Source: a virus
Direction: 5' to 3' (one strand)
IMG/VR virus record: IMGVR_UViG_3300032087_004248
Location: 1 to 21,413 of that record
DNA: 21,413 bases
Made by a program: the position numbers and the translations under genes. The stretch's first letter is position 1, and each line of letters begins with the position of its first letter. This document shows, one piece after another, positions 6,480 to 14,183 of the stretch. The notes below the pieces were generated by a model, which saw nothing but the letters and a program-made list of their open reading frames with translations, searched no databases and was not told where the DNA came from.

Positions 6480-7640
6480 TTATTCTTCATCGACCACTTC
6501 GTCTTGTTCGACTTCATTCTCTACGGCAGGGGCAGATACATCCACCCCAGCATCAATCTTTGAATAAAGATTTAAGAATGACTCTTTGGTGTCATCATCA
6601 AATCTTGCAACACAAAGGTCAATCGCTTTCACTTTGTCTTTGAAGATTGAATATGCCTTGACAACGTGATCAAGTCTTCTGGTAGAGATGATCTCATCAA
6701 CTCCACCTTCGTAAAAGGTTTTTCTAATAACCTCTGCCCAAGTCACTAAGTTTTCTGCAAACTTCTCATCGACTTTGCCATACTTATTCATAGAACCGAT
6801 GACAATCTTACTTTCAACTTTCTTGTCTGCATAAGGTTGCTCGATAGTGATTGCAAATCTTTCTAGAAATGCTTCGTTAAGAACATTAGTTCCGATAAAT
6901 CTACCGTCTTCAGAACCTTTACCTTTAGTGTTGGCAGTCGCCATCACATTGAATCCTTGTTTAGGTGTCACCCACTTGTTTACTTTTTTAAGATAAACAC
7001 CCTTGCCTTCTAAGACAGGTTGTAAACACATAAGTTTATTTGAACCTAAGTCGCACTCATCAAGTAAAAGAGTACAACCTCTTTCCATTGCATCGATAAC
7101 AGGCCCAGGTACAAACTTTGTCTCACCGTTAACAAGTCTGAAACCACCAAGTAAATCGTCTTCGTCTGTTTCAATAGTGATGTTAACTCTGATAAGTTCT
7201 TTCTTTAACTCAGCGTGAATCTGTTCGATCATCAAAGTTTTACCGTTACCAGATAGACCAGTAACAAATACTGGGTAGAACATACCAGATTTAGAAATCT
7301 GTTTGATAGTATTGTAATGACCCCAAGGAACAAAACCTTTGAACTTTGAAGGAACTAAGTTTTGAACTTCGAATGCATTAGCAATTAAATTTACTGAAGT
7401 CTGTTCAGGTGTCTGAACAGGTTGAATAGGTTTACTTACAACTTGAGTAACCTCTGATTCTTCGGTAGGTAACTGATACTTACCGTGACCACATTTGTAT
7501 TGTGGTTTCTTTAACCAAGAAGGATTGTTAAATCCATTCTTAGATGCGAACTCATTAATCTCAAATCTAGAGACTACGGCACCTTCGCCATATTCTTTAG
7601 ACATCGCATTAACGAACTCTTGTTTTTTAGGTGTTAACAT
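6480..7640 (-). CDS. cobS: CobS-like AAA+ ATPase (MoxR/cobaltochelatase type)
   Basis: This 386-residue AAA+ protein shows Walker A GLSGNGKT (128-135), a DDLLGGFRL helix-2-insert region (161-169), Walker B LLLDECD (191-197), sensor 1 ATANT (234-238) and the arginine-finger ERF (260-262). The C-terminus is very acidic. This matches CobS-like proteins widespread in marine T4-like phages. Classical CobS drives cobalt insertion with CobT and CobN. No CobN is present, so a MoxR/VWA remodelling role with the upstream CobT-like protein is equally possible. The start ATG 7640 has GAGAGG 8 nt upstream. Promoter at 7674-7703. Confidence 0.85.
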   Translation of the reverse strand: MLTPKKQEFVNAMSKEYGEGAVVSRFEINEFASKNGFNNPSWLKKPQYKCGHGKYQLPTEESEVTQVVSKPIQPVQTPEQTSVNLIANAFEVQNLVPSKFKGFVPWGHYNTIKQISKSGMFYPVFVTGLSGNGKTLMIEQIHAELKKELIRVNITIETDEDDLLGGFRLVNGETKFVPGPVIDAMERGCTLLLDECDLGSNKLMCLQPVLEGKGVYLKKVNKWVTPKQGFNVMATANTKGKGSEDGRFIGTNVLNEAFLERFAITIEQPYADKKVESKIVIGSMNKYGKVDEKFAENLVTWAEVIRKTFYEGGVDEIISTRRLDHVVKAYSIFKDKVKAIDLCVARFDDDTKESFLNLYSKIDAGVDVSAPAVENEVEQDEVVDEE

Positions 7641-7665
7641 AATATATACCTCTCTTTTTCAACAT
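7627..7665 (-). CDS. Possible 12-codon leader ORF before cobS
   Basis: The minus strand reads MLKKRGIYYVNT then TAA. It starts at ATG 7665, directly at the predicted transcript start (sequence TTAGATG shared with the CobT-like gene's leaderless start), and ends inside cobS, whose ATG lies 25 nt downstream in another frame. The cobS ribosome-binding site lies inside it. It may be a real uORF or the remnant of a duplicated promoter/start. Confidence 0.25.
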   Translation of the reverse strand: MLKKRGIYYVNT

Positions 7666-7673
7666 CTAATTAT

Positions 7674-7703
7674 ATAATATCAGGTAATCTGATATATTGT
7701 CAA
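7674..7703 (-). promoter_or_regulatory. Promoter of cobS with inverted repeat in the spacer
   Basis: On the minus strand TTGACA (7703-7698), an 18-nt spacer and TATTAT (7679-7674), with TG one base before it (extended -10). The spacer contains a perfect 7-bp inverted repeat, ATATCAG-n5-CTGATAT (7677-7695), an operator-like element. A second palindrome, GCCTAA-A-TTAGGC, spans the upstream stop codon beside the -35. Confidence 0.6.
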
Positions 7704-7711
7704 GGCCTAAT

Positions 7712-9952
7712 TTAGGCAACTTTTTCAATGAATTTATTCAATAATTGTCTATTCAAAGTCTTTTTCTGAGCAAATTTTAAGAACTCTCTTGCCATTCCAG
7801 CCGCTCTTGCACCCTTTTTGAATGTCAATTCTTGTTCTTCATCGGTCTCTTTTGGACCTCTTGGTAATATGTAATACTCATCAAATCCAGCGACTTTTGA
7901 TATCGCAACTTTCTTCTCTCTTAATTCTTTTTGTACCGCAACAATCTTTTCTTTATCACTATACTCACTTAATCCAAATTTTCTACAAATATCTCTAAGA
8001 GGCACTCTACCTTGTTTACCAGTGCCCGATACATAGAAACCTGTTATTGAAATATTAGGCAACTGAAGTCTCACAAATTTTAAGAAAGACTCAGTTTGAT
8101 AGGTTTTAAGTTGAGTTTGAACTTTAGTATCTGAACACTGAATATATAAGTCTTTACCAAAATCATTATGATTTAATTGTTTACTAAGTTTATTGTGTTC
8201 ACTATTTCTCCAAAAACTTGATCTTTGTGAAAATACACTTTCATGATGATGACTCTCACCATCAGTTAGGATAACCATATTTAATTTTTGTACTTTGTGT
8301 TTCTCTTGAAATCTTTTAACGACTCTGTATGTAGTTAATAAAGCAGTGTTTAATGGTGTACCACCAAGATTGTATTTTCTAGGAACATAAGTAGAATATA
8401 TATGATTTGCGTCATATATATTAGTATCACGTGCCCATTCCTTAGTGAAACCTAATAAATTAGTCATCATTGTTTGAGTCTGTTGTTTTGTTTGATCACT
8501 TGAAAAAAATTCAAGTAAACGTAAATATTGAAAGTTATGATCACCAACAACTTCATCTTGAATCTCATTGAGTGAACTTGTATGAATACGATCTGTAAAT
8601 GCAAGAACTTGATAAGGTATCTTTACTCTCTGACAAAACCAAATTAGATTGAATAACTGTATCAAAGTAAATCTCATGTTATCTGCCATTGAACCAGACC
8701 AATCAAGATACATGATCATACCATGATTAGTCGCTCCAGGCAAAGTAGTCATTTTTGCAAATAAGTCTTCGTCAAATTTATAGTTGTGTAATTTAGTCAT
8801 ATCAAGAGAACCAGTCTTGGAAGTAGATGCTCTTTTGTATTGATCAGCAGACTTTTTCATTTCAAACTCTTTGACCATATATTGAACAACTTTTTTGTTA
8901 TCATTAAAAACTTTTTTATAGTCTTCATGTATGTAAGCATCAAATGCCTCATTATGTTTATTTGTATATGTTTCTATCAAATCGTCAGCAATCTCTTTGT
9001 GAGAATAGATTAATTTATTTAAGTTTAATTTTTTAGGTGTTTGAGTATAGATTCTATCTTTTGCATCAGTATCATTGTTTTTGTTCATGGCATCTTGATA
9101 TGCTTTATCAGTAGATGATTTAAGCTCGCCACCATTTCCTAGACCTGCACCTTGTGATCCTACATCGTTTGAATCATCTTTTGACTCTTCCTCACCACTA
9201 TCAGACTCAGATGCACCCTCATCAATTTTTTCTTCAGACTCAGATGCACCCTCATCAATTTTTTCTTCAGACTCTTCTGAACCCTCTGAACTTTGAACTT
9301 GTTCTTGACCTTCACTTGACTCTGATTGATCTGATTGAGATTGACTACCAGTTTCTTCTTGTTCTTGATTGCCTGACTGATCTTGTCGACCATCACCATC
9401 TTGATCTTTTTGTTGTTCTTTGTGATACTGAGATAATCTTGCGGCAAGTGATATTACGTCTTCAACACTTTTTAAAGTATCAACTTCGTCAATAAATTTT
9501 TGTTCTTCTTCATTTACATTACCAATAAGACCAGTTTTGTAAAAGATATTAATCTTATCAATAATATTTAATTTAGATAAATCTTTATCTTTTAATTTGA
9601 AGAAGTCACCTTCTACTAATTCTTTGTAACCTTGTTTGAAATTTTTTACTGAACCAGGGTATTTCTTTTGAAACATTTTCTCAATACGAGCATCCTCTAA
9701 AACATTGATAACAGAATGATTAATACCTTGATGAACACCTCTCTCTAATAAATCCATAGGTGTATATAATGCATGACCAACTTCATGACAAACAAACATG
9801 TCATAAACATCATTACTAATTTCTTCTTTGAATATAGGTAAAACTAACTCTCTTGTTTCAACATTAAATGAAGCAGTATCTGCTTTTTTATGTCTAACAA
9901 TAATATTCTCTTCAGAGAGAAGTTTCGCAATTGTGGATTTTTTAGTCATCAT
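7712..9952 (-). CDS. CobT-like protein: HExxH metallopeptidase-like domain plus VWA domain
   Basis: The protein has 746 residues. The N-terminal zinc-binding motif is VCHEVGHALY (H56, E57, H60), followed by NVLEDARIEK (83-92), whose acid could be a third ligand. Residues ~180-265 are an acidic Ser/Glu/Gln-rich linker with an 11-residue tandem repeat. The C-terminal VWA domain has MIDAS DWSGS (417-421), a later GGTPLNTAL threonine motif and VILTDGES. VWA plus acidic linker is the CobT layout, and pairing with CobS is conserved in marine phages, but an intact HExxH suggests peptidase-like metal binding. The ATG lies right at the predicted transcript start and has no ribosome-binding site. Confidence 0.8.
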   Translation of the reverse strand: MMTKKSTIAKLLSEENIIVRHKKADTASFNVETRELVLPIFKEEISNDVYDMFVCHEVGHALYTPMDLLERGVHQGINHSVINVLEDARIEKMFQKKYPGSVKNFKQGYKELVEGDFFKLKDKDLSKLNIIDKINIFYKTGLIGNVNEEEQKFIDEVDTLKSVEDVISLAARLSQYHKEQQKDQDGDGRQDQSGNQEQEETGSQSQSDQSESSEGQEQVQSSEGSEESEEKIDEGASESEEKIDEGASESDSGEEESKDDSNDVGSQGAGLGNGGELKSSTDKAYQDAMNKNNDTDAKDRIYTQTPKKLNLNKLIYSHKEIADDLIETYTNKHNEAFDAYIHEDYKKVFNDNKKVVQYMVKEFEMKKSADQYKRASTSKTGSLDMTKLHNYKFDEDLFAKMTTLPGATNHGMIMYLDWSGSMADNMRFTLIQLFNLIWFCQRVKIPYQVLAFTDRIHTSSLNEIQDEVVGDHNFQYLRLLEFFSSDQTKQQTQTMMTNLLGFTKEWARDTNIYDANHIYSTYVPRKYNLGGTPLNTALLTTYRVVKRFQEKHKVQKLNMVILTDGESHHHESVFSQRSSFWRNSEHNKLSKQLNHNDFGKDLYIQCSDTKVQTQLKTYQTESFLKFVRLQLPNISITGFYVSGTGKQGRVPLRDICRKFGLSEYSDKEKIVAVQKELREKKVAISKVAGFDEYYILPRGPKETDEEQELTFKKGARAAGMAREFLKFAQKKTLNRQLLNKFIEKVA
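9204..9269 (-). repeat. 33-bp perfect tandem duplication in the acidic linker
   Basis: Two identical 33-bp units (9204-9236 and 9237-9269) encode EEKIDEGASES twice in the CobT-like protein. Perfect DNA identity indicates a recent duplication or an unstable slippage site. The frame is kept. Confidence 0.9.
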
Positions 9953-9960
9953 CTAATTAT

Positions 9961-9990
9961 ATAATGACAGGTATATGGGGTGATTGTCAA
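9961..9990 (-). promoter_or_regulatory. Promoter of the CobT-like gene, predicts leaderless mRNA
   Basis: Minus strand: TTGACA (9990-9985), an 18-nt spacer and CATTAT (9966-9961) with TG one base upstream. The following ATAATTAG runs straight into ATG 9952, so transcription should start at or within a base or two of the start codon. The stretch ATTATATAATTAGATG is identical to that at the cobS promoter. Confidence 0.55.
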
Positions 9991-10048
9991 GGGTTAAATA
10001 GGTCTTAAAAATCCTAGTATTATCGGGCATTTTAAAACTATTTATGTG

Positions 10049-10822
10049 TCAACTTGTCACACCATATATAAGTTCCATGATATTTTTATGAGTTTCTTCA
10101 TTAGGATGAGCATCAAAATGACTTACTTCTTTCCACATATTTTTCTTATCAAGATGTCTCATTAGATTCTTACCTCCAATATGTTCAAATATAGGCCAAC
10201 CCCAAAAAGTGTCATCCATTTCAAGTAATAATGGATTTGATAACATACTCTTTACAAAAGCCATTTGATATAAGTTAGTTCTCTCATCATCATTAAATAT
10301 TCCATTTATCGGATAAAACATTTGAAACATACTGAGTTTAATATTTCTTTCTTTGCATATGCATTGTAGTGAATAGAAATGATTTAAATTTTCATCAACA
10401 ATCTGACTTGGTGTCGGATAATCAAAATTAAAAGCGTTCATATAAAAATCAAACAAAACTTCTTGATCAACAACTTTTACAAAGTTTGCACGATCTTTTG
10501 TATCAGGTTTTCTTGGTATAACTGAATGCCAACCATCTTTATTACGACCTTCTTTCACTAAAAAATCTTGTCTAGTCCATTCAGACCAACCTATGATAAC
10601 TTGCTCTACGTCATCATGTTTTATTATTTCATTCAAAACTGTTTGATAAATTCTACGATTACCTGATCCACACTTTGCAGTGTTAATAACTTCTTTGCCT
10701 GTTTTCTTTGCTAACTGTTCAGGCCAACTTGGAAACGGATTAATTTTAGGTTTTGTTTTTATTGAAAAATCTTTATCTGTAAAACTACATCCACCGACAA
10801 TAATCTTAGAAGACTTTGACAT
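10049..10822 (-). CDS. SGNH/GDSL-like hydrolase
   Basis: This 257-residue protein resembles SGNH hydrolases in three places. GGCSFTD (10-16) supplies the nucleophile S13 in block I. NTAKCGSGNRRIYQ matches the Gly block II region. HFDAHPNEETH near the C-terminus has the D-x-H pair of block V. IIGWSEWTRQDF replaces the usual block III strand. Such proteins occur in marine phage genomes and are often esterases or acetyl transferases acting on glycans. The activity here is inferred. It has no signal peptide. It overlaps the carbamoyltransferase by 17 nt and is the last gene of accessory block A. Confidence 0.6.
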   Translation of the reverse strand: MSKSSKIIVGGCSFTDKDFSIKTKPKINPFPSWPEQLAKKTGKEVINTAKCGSGNRRIYQTVLNEIIKHDDVEQVIIGWSEWTRQDFLVKEGRNKDGWHSVIPRKPDTKDRANFVKVVDQEVLFDFYMNAFNFDYPTPSQIVDENLNHFYSLQCICKERNIKLSMFQMFYPINGIFNDDERTNLYQMAFVKSMLSNPLLLEMDDTFWGWPIFEHIGGKNLMRHLDKKNMWKEVSHFDAHPNEETHKNIMELIYGVTS

Positions 10823-12122
10823 TATATTCTTTCTGAAAATCTATTGCATCATCCCATGTATTAACTATAGGTTGACCTTTTATATTCAAGGATGTATTCA
10901 ATAACATAGGACACCCTGTTTTTTCATACCATTCTTCCAATATAAGGCGGGCTACAGACGGATTTGATCTTTCTACGACTTGTACACGGGCAGTGCCATC
11001 AACATGCGTAACAGACTTATAATCATGTAGTGCTTTTGATACAAATTGCATATATCTATTCTTTCTTCCTTTGAAATATTTGTCAAAGTGTTCTTCTAAT
11101 ATCATGGGTGCAAAAGGACGATATTTTTGTCGTCTTTTAATTTGATTTATTGTGTCTTTTATAGGATATCTAGGATCAGCAATTAGTGAACGATTTCCTA
11201 ATGCTCTTGGTCCAAACTCAGCACGTCCATTTGCAATCCCACAATATTTGTGTTCTAATAAATGTCTAACAACTTCTTTTGGATTTATAGTTCTATCAAT
11301 GTTATGGCCGAGATATGGATGTTTCCAATTTAATCTTACTTTATTAATCAATGCAGCCGCACCAAGAGAAGAACCTGCATCACCTGGTGATGGCATTATC
11401 CATATATTATATCGATCTGGTATCTTACTGTTTGCAACACAATTTAAAGCACATCCACCCATTAATATCAAATTATTTTTTGTCGTATATTTCAACAGTT
11501 CTAAAAGTTTTGATTCATAAAGATTTTGAATCGATGCGGCCAAATCTTCATCACGTGCATTCGGTAACAAATTTCCTACACCCCAATGATTGTTCTTTTG
11601 CAAAAGATATTCTAAATCATATTTAGGTTCACCATATGCAGCCATTCCCATTGTGATATATTCATCCTCGTTTGGTTTCAAACCAAGTCTATGCGTAATT
11701 GCTGAATATAATAATCCTAATGAATATGGATATTTAAATGACTTAATTTTTTTCATATTATCCCATATCGAAACAGTATCCCATTCACCAATAGCATCTA
11801 CAACAATAATATTGCAATTATGAAATGGTGCAGTAAAATATCCTGCCGCAGCATGTGATTGATGATGTTTAAAATAGTAGTCATATTTTCTTCTTGGCCA
11901 TTGGAGTGATTGATTTGCATAAAATCTTCTAGTGTTTTTCCAAAATGGTTTTTCGTAATATGCGATATTGTGATAACCTATTTTCATTTGTTTTGGATGA
12001 ATCCATTTATCACCTTTCTTTCTACTATATCTTTCACTATGAGATGCGTATTTAATTTCTTGTCCGTCTAATACAGTTACGCCTGCATCATGAAATCCTT
12101 CTGATATTCCTAAATTAACCAT
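10806..12122 (-). CDS. NodU/CmcH-family O-carbamoyltransferase
   Basis: The protein has 438 residues. The N-terminal half has the Kae1/TsaD-like features of the family: GISEGFHDAG (5-14), KHHQSHAAAG with conserved histidines, VDAIGEWDT and MGGCALNCVAN. The C-terminal half has GRAEFGPRALGNRSL and PMLLNTSLNIKGQPIV. Known members move carbamoyl from carbamoyl phosphate through carbamoyl-adenylate to a hydroxyl on a sugar or antibiotic. It is shorter than bacterial members (~550-600). The 8-nt overlap with the radical SAM gene and 17-nt overlap with the SGNH gene indicate co-translation. The acceptor is not readable: a phage or host glycan, or a radical-SAM product, are possible. Confidence 0.9.
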   Translation of the reverse strand: MVNLGISEGFHDAGVTVLDGQEIKYASHSERYSRKKGDKWIHPKQMKIGYHNIAYYEKPFWKNTRRFYANQSLQWPRRKYDYYFKHHQSHAAAGYFTAPFHNCNIIVVDAIGEWDTVSIWDNMKKIKSFKYPYSLGLLYSAITHRLGLKPNEDEYITMGMAAYGEPKYDLEYLLQKNNHWGVGNLLPNARDEDLAASIQNLYESKLLELLKYTTKNNLILMGGCALNCVANSKIPDRYNIWIMPSPGDAGSSLGAAALINKVRLNWKHPYLGHNIDRTINPKEVVRHLLEHKYCGIANGRAEFGPRALGNRSLIADPRYPIKDTINQIKRRQKYRPFAPMILEEHFDKYFKGRKNRYMQFVSKALHDYKSVTHVDGTARVQVVERSNPSVARLILEEWYEKTGCPMLLNTSLNIKGQPIVNTWDDAIDFQKEYNVKVF

Positions 12123-13056
12123 TCCATTTTTCCAACATCCAATTTTTTATTTGTGTTTCAACCAAATACTCAAATCTTTTCCAATTATGATTTTTATTTG
12201 GATATGTATTAACTTGTTTATGTAAAGTAAGATATACATCCTCAATCATATCAACAGGCATATGTTGTATTGAAAGATGTTTTGGATATCTTACAGTGTT
12301 GTATCCTAAATATACATTATTTTCATTACAGAAGTCAACAAAATCTTTCATCTGAAACCAATTATTTGTCATTGGATTTACCATAACTGCAATATCGCAA
12401 TATTGTTTAAATATCTGAAAATTTTCCATAACATTATTAAAGTCACCATTCACTCTAATTTGATCATATAAATCTTTTGTTAAAGCATCAATACTAATAT
12501 TTAATCTTATATTTTTCTTTTTAATATAATCTTTTACTCTTTTGTTTAATATGCTTCCGTTAGTTGCAATATTAATTTTAGTATCATCAGTGACACGATC
12601 TATAATATCAAAAACTATTTTCTGAGCAAAAGGTTCACCTCCATTAAATCTAATCTCATCTAAATGTGGTAACAACTCTTCTACCTCATCGACAAATTTA
12701 TTTGTATATGCCATAGGCATTGGTGCAAGACCTTTATTTTTTCTAATACCAGAAGACAATCTTTCATTACACATAATACATTCAAAGTTACATTGATTTG
12801 ATAATTCAAGTTCTATCATACTAGGATATTTTTTCACTACATTGTCTTTATACGCATCTGCAATAGTGAAGTCTTTATGTAAACTACAACATTTGTTTCT
12901 ATACTTATCAAAATGTTCCCCAAACCAAATATCTTTAAGTGATCTAGTTTCAGACCATTGATCACAATTACCAATAGTCAACCAACAAGGCGAAACAAAA
13001 CCTTCCACTGAACAATACATATTTGTATGAGGTGCTTTACATAAATTACTATTCAT
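12115..13056 (-). CDS. Radical SAM protein with N-terminal SPASM/twitch-like Cys domain
   Basis: The protein has 313 residues. An N-terminal Cys-rich module comes first (CKAPHTNMYCSVEGFVSPCW at 6-25, later RSLKDIWFGEHFDKYRNKCC), the pattern of an auxiliary Fe-S-binding twitch domain. Then comes the radical SAM core: SNQCNFECIMC (C89, C93, C96), RFNGGEPF, and NIATNGSIL / LNISIDAL. Such twitch-first architecture is seen in radical SAM enzymes of glycan or peptide modification clusters. The substrate is unknown. The start overlaps the SPASM-like ORF by 8 nt (GGATGAATAG) and the end overlaps the carbamoyltransferase start. Confidence 0.85.
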   Translation of the reverse strand: MNSNLCKAPHTNMYCSVEGFVSPCWLTIGNCDQWSETRSLKDIWFGEHFDKYRNKCCSLHKDFTIADAYKDNVVKKYPSMIELELSNQCNFECIMCNERLSSGIRKNKGLAPMPMAYTNKFVDEVEELLPHLDEIRFNGGEPFAQKIVFDIIDRVTDDTKINIATNGSILNKRVKDYIKKKNIRLNISIDALTKDLYDQIRVNGDFNNVMENFQIFKQYCDIAVMVNPMTNNWFQMKDFVDFCNENNVYLGYNTVRYPKHLSIQHMPVDMIEDVYLTLHKQVNTYPNKNHNWKRFEYLVETQIKNWMLEKWNG

Positions 13057-13381
13057 CCTTTTTATCTACTGTGCAGTGTTCAATACATTGAACTAACGCA
13101 GTATCTTCACTCTCCCATGATTTAGGTAATGTTTCTGTGAACCATTTATCGTTTAGTATTTCTTCTAATGATCTATTATTAATATTAAATTTTTCTTTAT
13201 TATCGTTATACTTATCCCAAATGTGTTGAGTATGTTCATCTTTATGCTCTTTATGTGTTAAATTTGACTTGAAACCTAAAAGAAATTTATAATGTGGATT
13301 ACAAAGATAACAACATGGATAAACTTGACCATCTGGGTTTATTTGAACTCTACCTTCTTTTTTCCACTCACACTCTATCAT
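13049..13381 (-). CDS. Stand-alone SPASM-like Cys-rich protein (partner or split half of radical SAM)
   Basis: From ATG 13381 the product has 110 residues starting MIECEWKKEGRVQINPDGQ then VYPCCYLCN. This is the SPASM pattern (C..., dG.v.pCC) that binds an auxiliary Fe-S cluster and normally follows the radical SAM barrel in one chain. A later SLEEILNDKWF segment is the usual nsL.eIwn motif, and CIEHC lies near the end. An ATG at 13411 is possible but overlaps the upstream gene by 44 nt. The upstream ORF ends at 13368 in the neighbouring frame, exactly where a fused SPASM domain would continue. So this is either a genuinely split enzyme or a frameshift. Confidence 0.65.
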   Translation of the reverse strand: MIECEWKKEGRVQINPDGQVYPCCYLCNPHYKFLLGFKSNLTHKEHKDEHTQHIWDKYNDNKEKFNINNRSLEEILNDKWFTETLPKSWESEDTALVQCIEHCTVDKKDE

Positions 13382-14099
13382 TGAAATCTTTCTTTGGTCT
13401 ACAAATATCACAACTGCAACTCCAAGTTGTTACAGGAAGTTTTTTGTAAGATTTTTCTAAAAATTGTTTTTCGCCATTTTCATCCACATAATGAAACTTA
13501 TCTTCCTCATCAAATATTCTATTTGAATGAACAAACTCACAAAAAAATGCACCATGAGATTTATTTTGTTTTTCTATTTCTTCAATGTAATCTTCATTAT
13601 GTTTGAAAACAACTGTAAATGTTTTTGCTTTTGCAAACGTTGATGTTAATGTTTCCATATTGTTAAGTATCTTTTGCAGGTTAGTTTTTCTTCTATATTG
13701 TTGATGCATCTCTTGTGTTATGCCATCAATATCAAAAATAACCTCAAGTCTGTTTCCACACATAACTCCAAGATTCCACCACCAAGTTTCATCTCGTATA
13801 GAACCGTTTGTTAGTATTTCTATTTTACAATCTGAATTGTCTATTATATATTTACAGATTTCAAATATATCTTTTGCCATGATTGGATCGCCCCAAATAC
13901 CACAGAACTCAATAATATTAATATTTTTAAATGTTGGAAATGCTCTTTTGAAGTCATCAAGTGACCAAGACGTTAGTGGCAACCAATCAACTGTATTCAA
14001 CCCATTAGGATTAGTGCGATGACATTGAGGACAACCTGCATTACAAAAGTTTGTAATACCAATTGAAACCTCATTTATCTTCGTAGATGAAAGTGTCAT
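13368..14099 (-). CDS. Radical SAM protein lacking its own SPASM domain
   Basis: The protein has 243 residues. The cluster motif is CNAGCPQC (C19, C23, C26). FCGIWGDPIMAKDIFEI is the Gly-rich SAM region, and EILTNGSIRDE and LEVIFDIDGI are barrel strands. The chain ends with WSCSCDICRPKKDF, a Cys cluster at the place where a C-terminal SPASM domain should begin, then stops at TGA 13370-13368. The downstream overlapping ORF supplies a SPASM-like domain in another frame. It is the first gene of accessory block A, preceded by an 84-nt AT-rich spacer. Confidence 0.82.
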   Translation of the reverse strand: MTLSSTKINEVSIGITNFCNAGCPQCHRTNPNGLNTVDWLPLTSWSLDDFKRAFPTFKNINIIEFCGIWGDPIMAKDIFEICKYIIDNSDCKIEILTNGSIRDETWWWNLGVMCGNRLEVIFDIDGITQEMHQQYRRKTNLQKILNNMETLTSTFAKAKTFTVVFKHNEDYIEEIEKQNKSHGAFFCEFVHSNRIFDEEDKFHYVDENGEKQFLEKSYKKLPVTTWSCSCDICRPKKDFNDRV

Positions 14100-14183
14100 G
14101 TTTTTCTTTTTTCTTAAATCTTTTTAAGAATGTATTCCAATACAATAAAATATATAATTTTATTTTTTTAATTTTTTTATGTA
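14100..14183 (-). promoter_or_regulatory. AT-rich spacer with inverted repeats between gp46 and block A
   Basis: About 16% G+C by my count. It holds an 8-bp inverted repeat TTCTTAAA-TCTT-TTTAAGAA (14111-14130), a 6-bp one TGTATT-CC-AATACA (14131-14144), and a T-rich stretch. No clear -35/-10 pair or classical terminator is visible. It may be the control region or boundary of the inserted gene block. Confidence 0.35.

Noticed and set aside
9154-9495. Long plus-strand frame rich in His/Leu/Gln opposite the CobT-like gene
   Set aside because: It mirrors the repetitive Glu/Ser/Gln linker of the real gene, and its low-complexity composition is what antisense reading of that linker gives.
10030-10047. 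CATAAATA with a nearby TTGACA upstream of the CobT-like gene
   Set aside because: It differs from the late consensus at the first base, no -10 sits at a usable distance from that TTGACA, and a better promoter lies closer to the gene.
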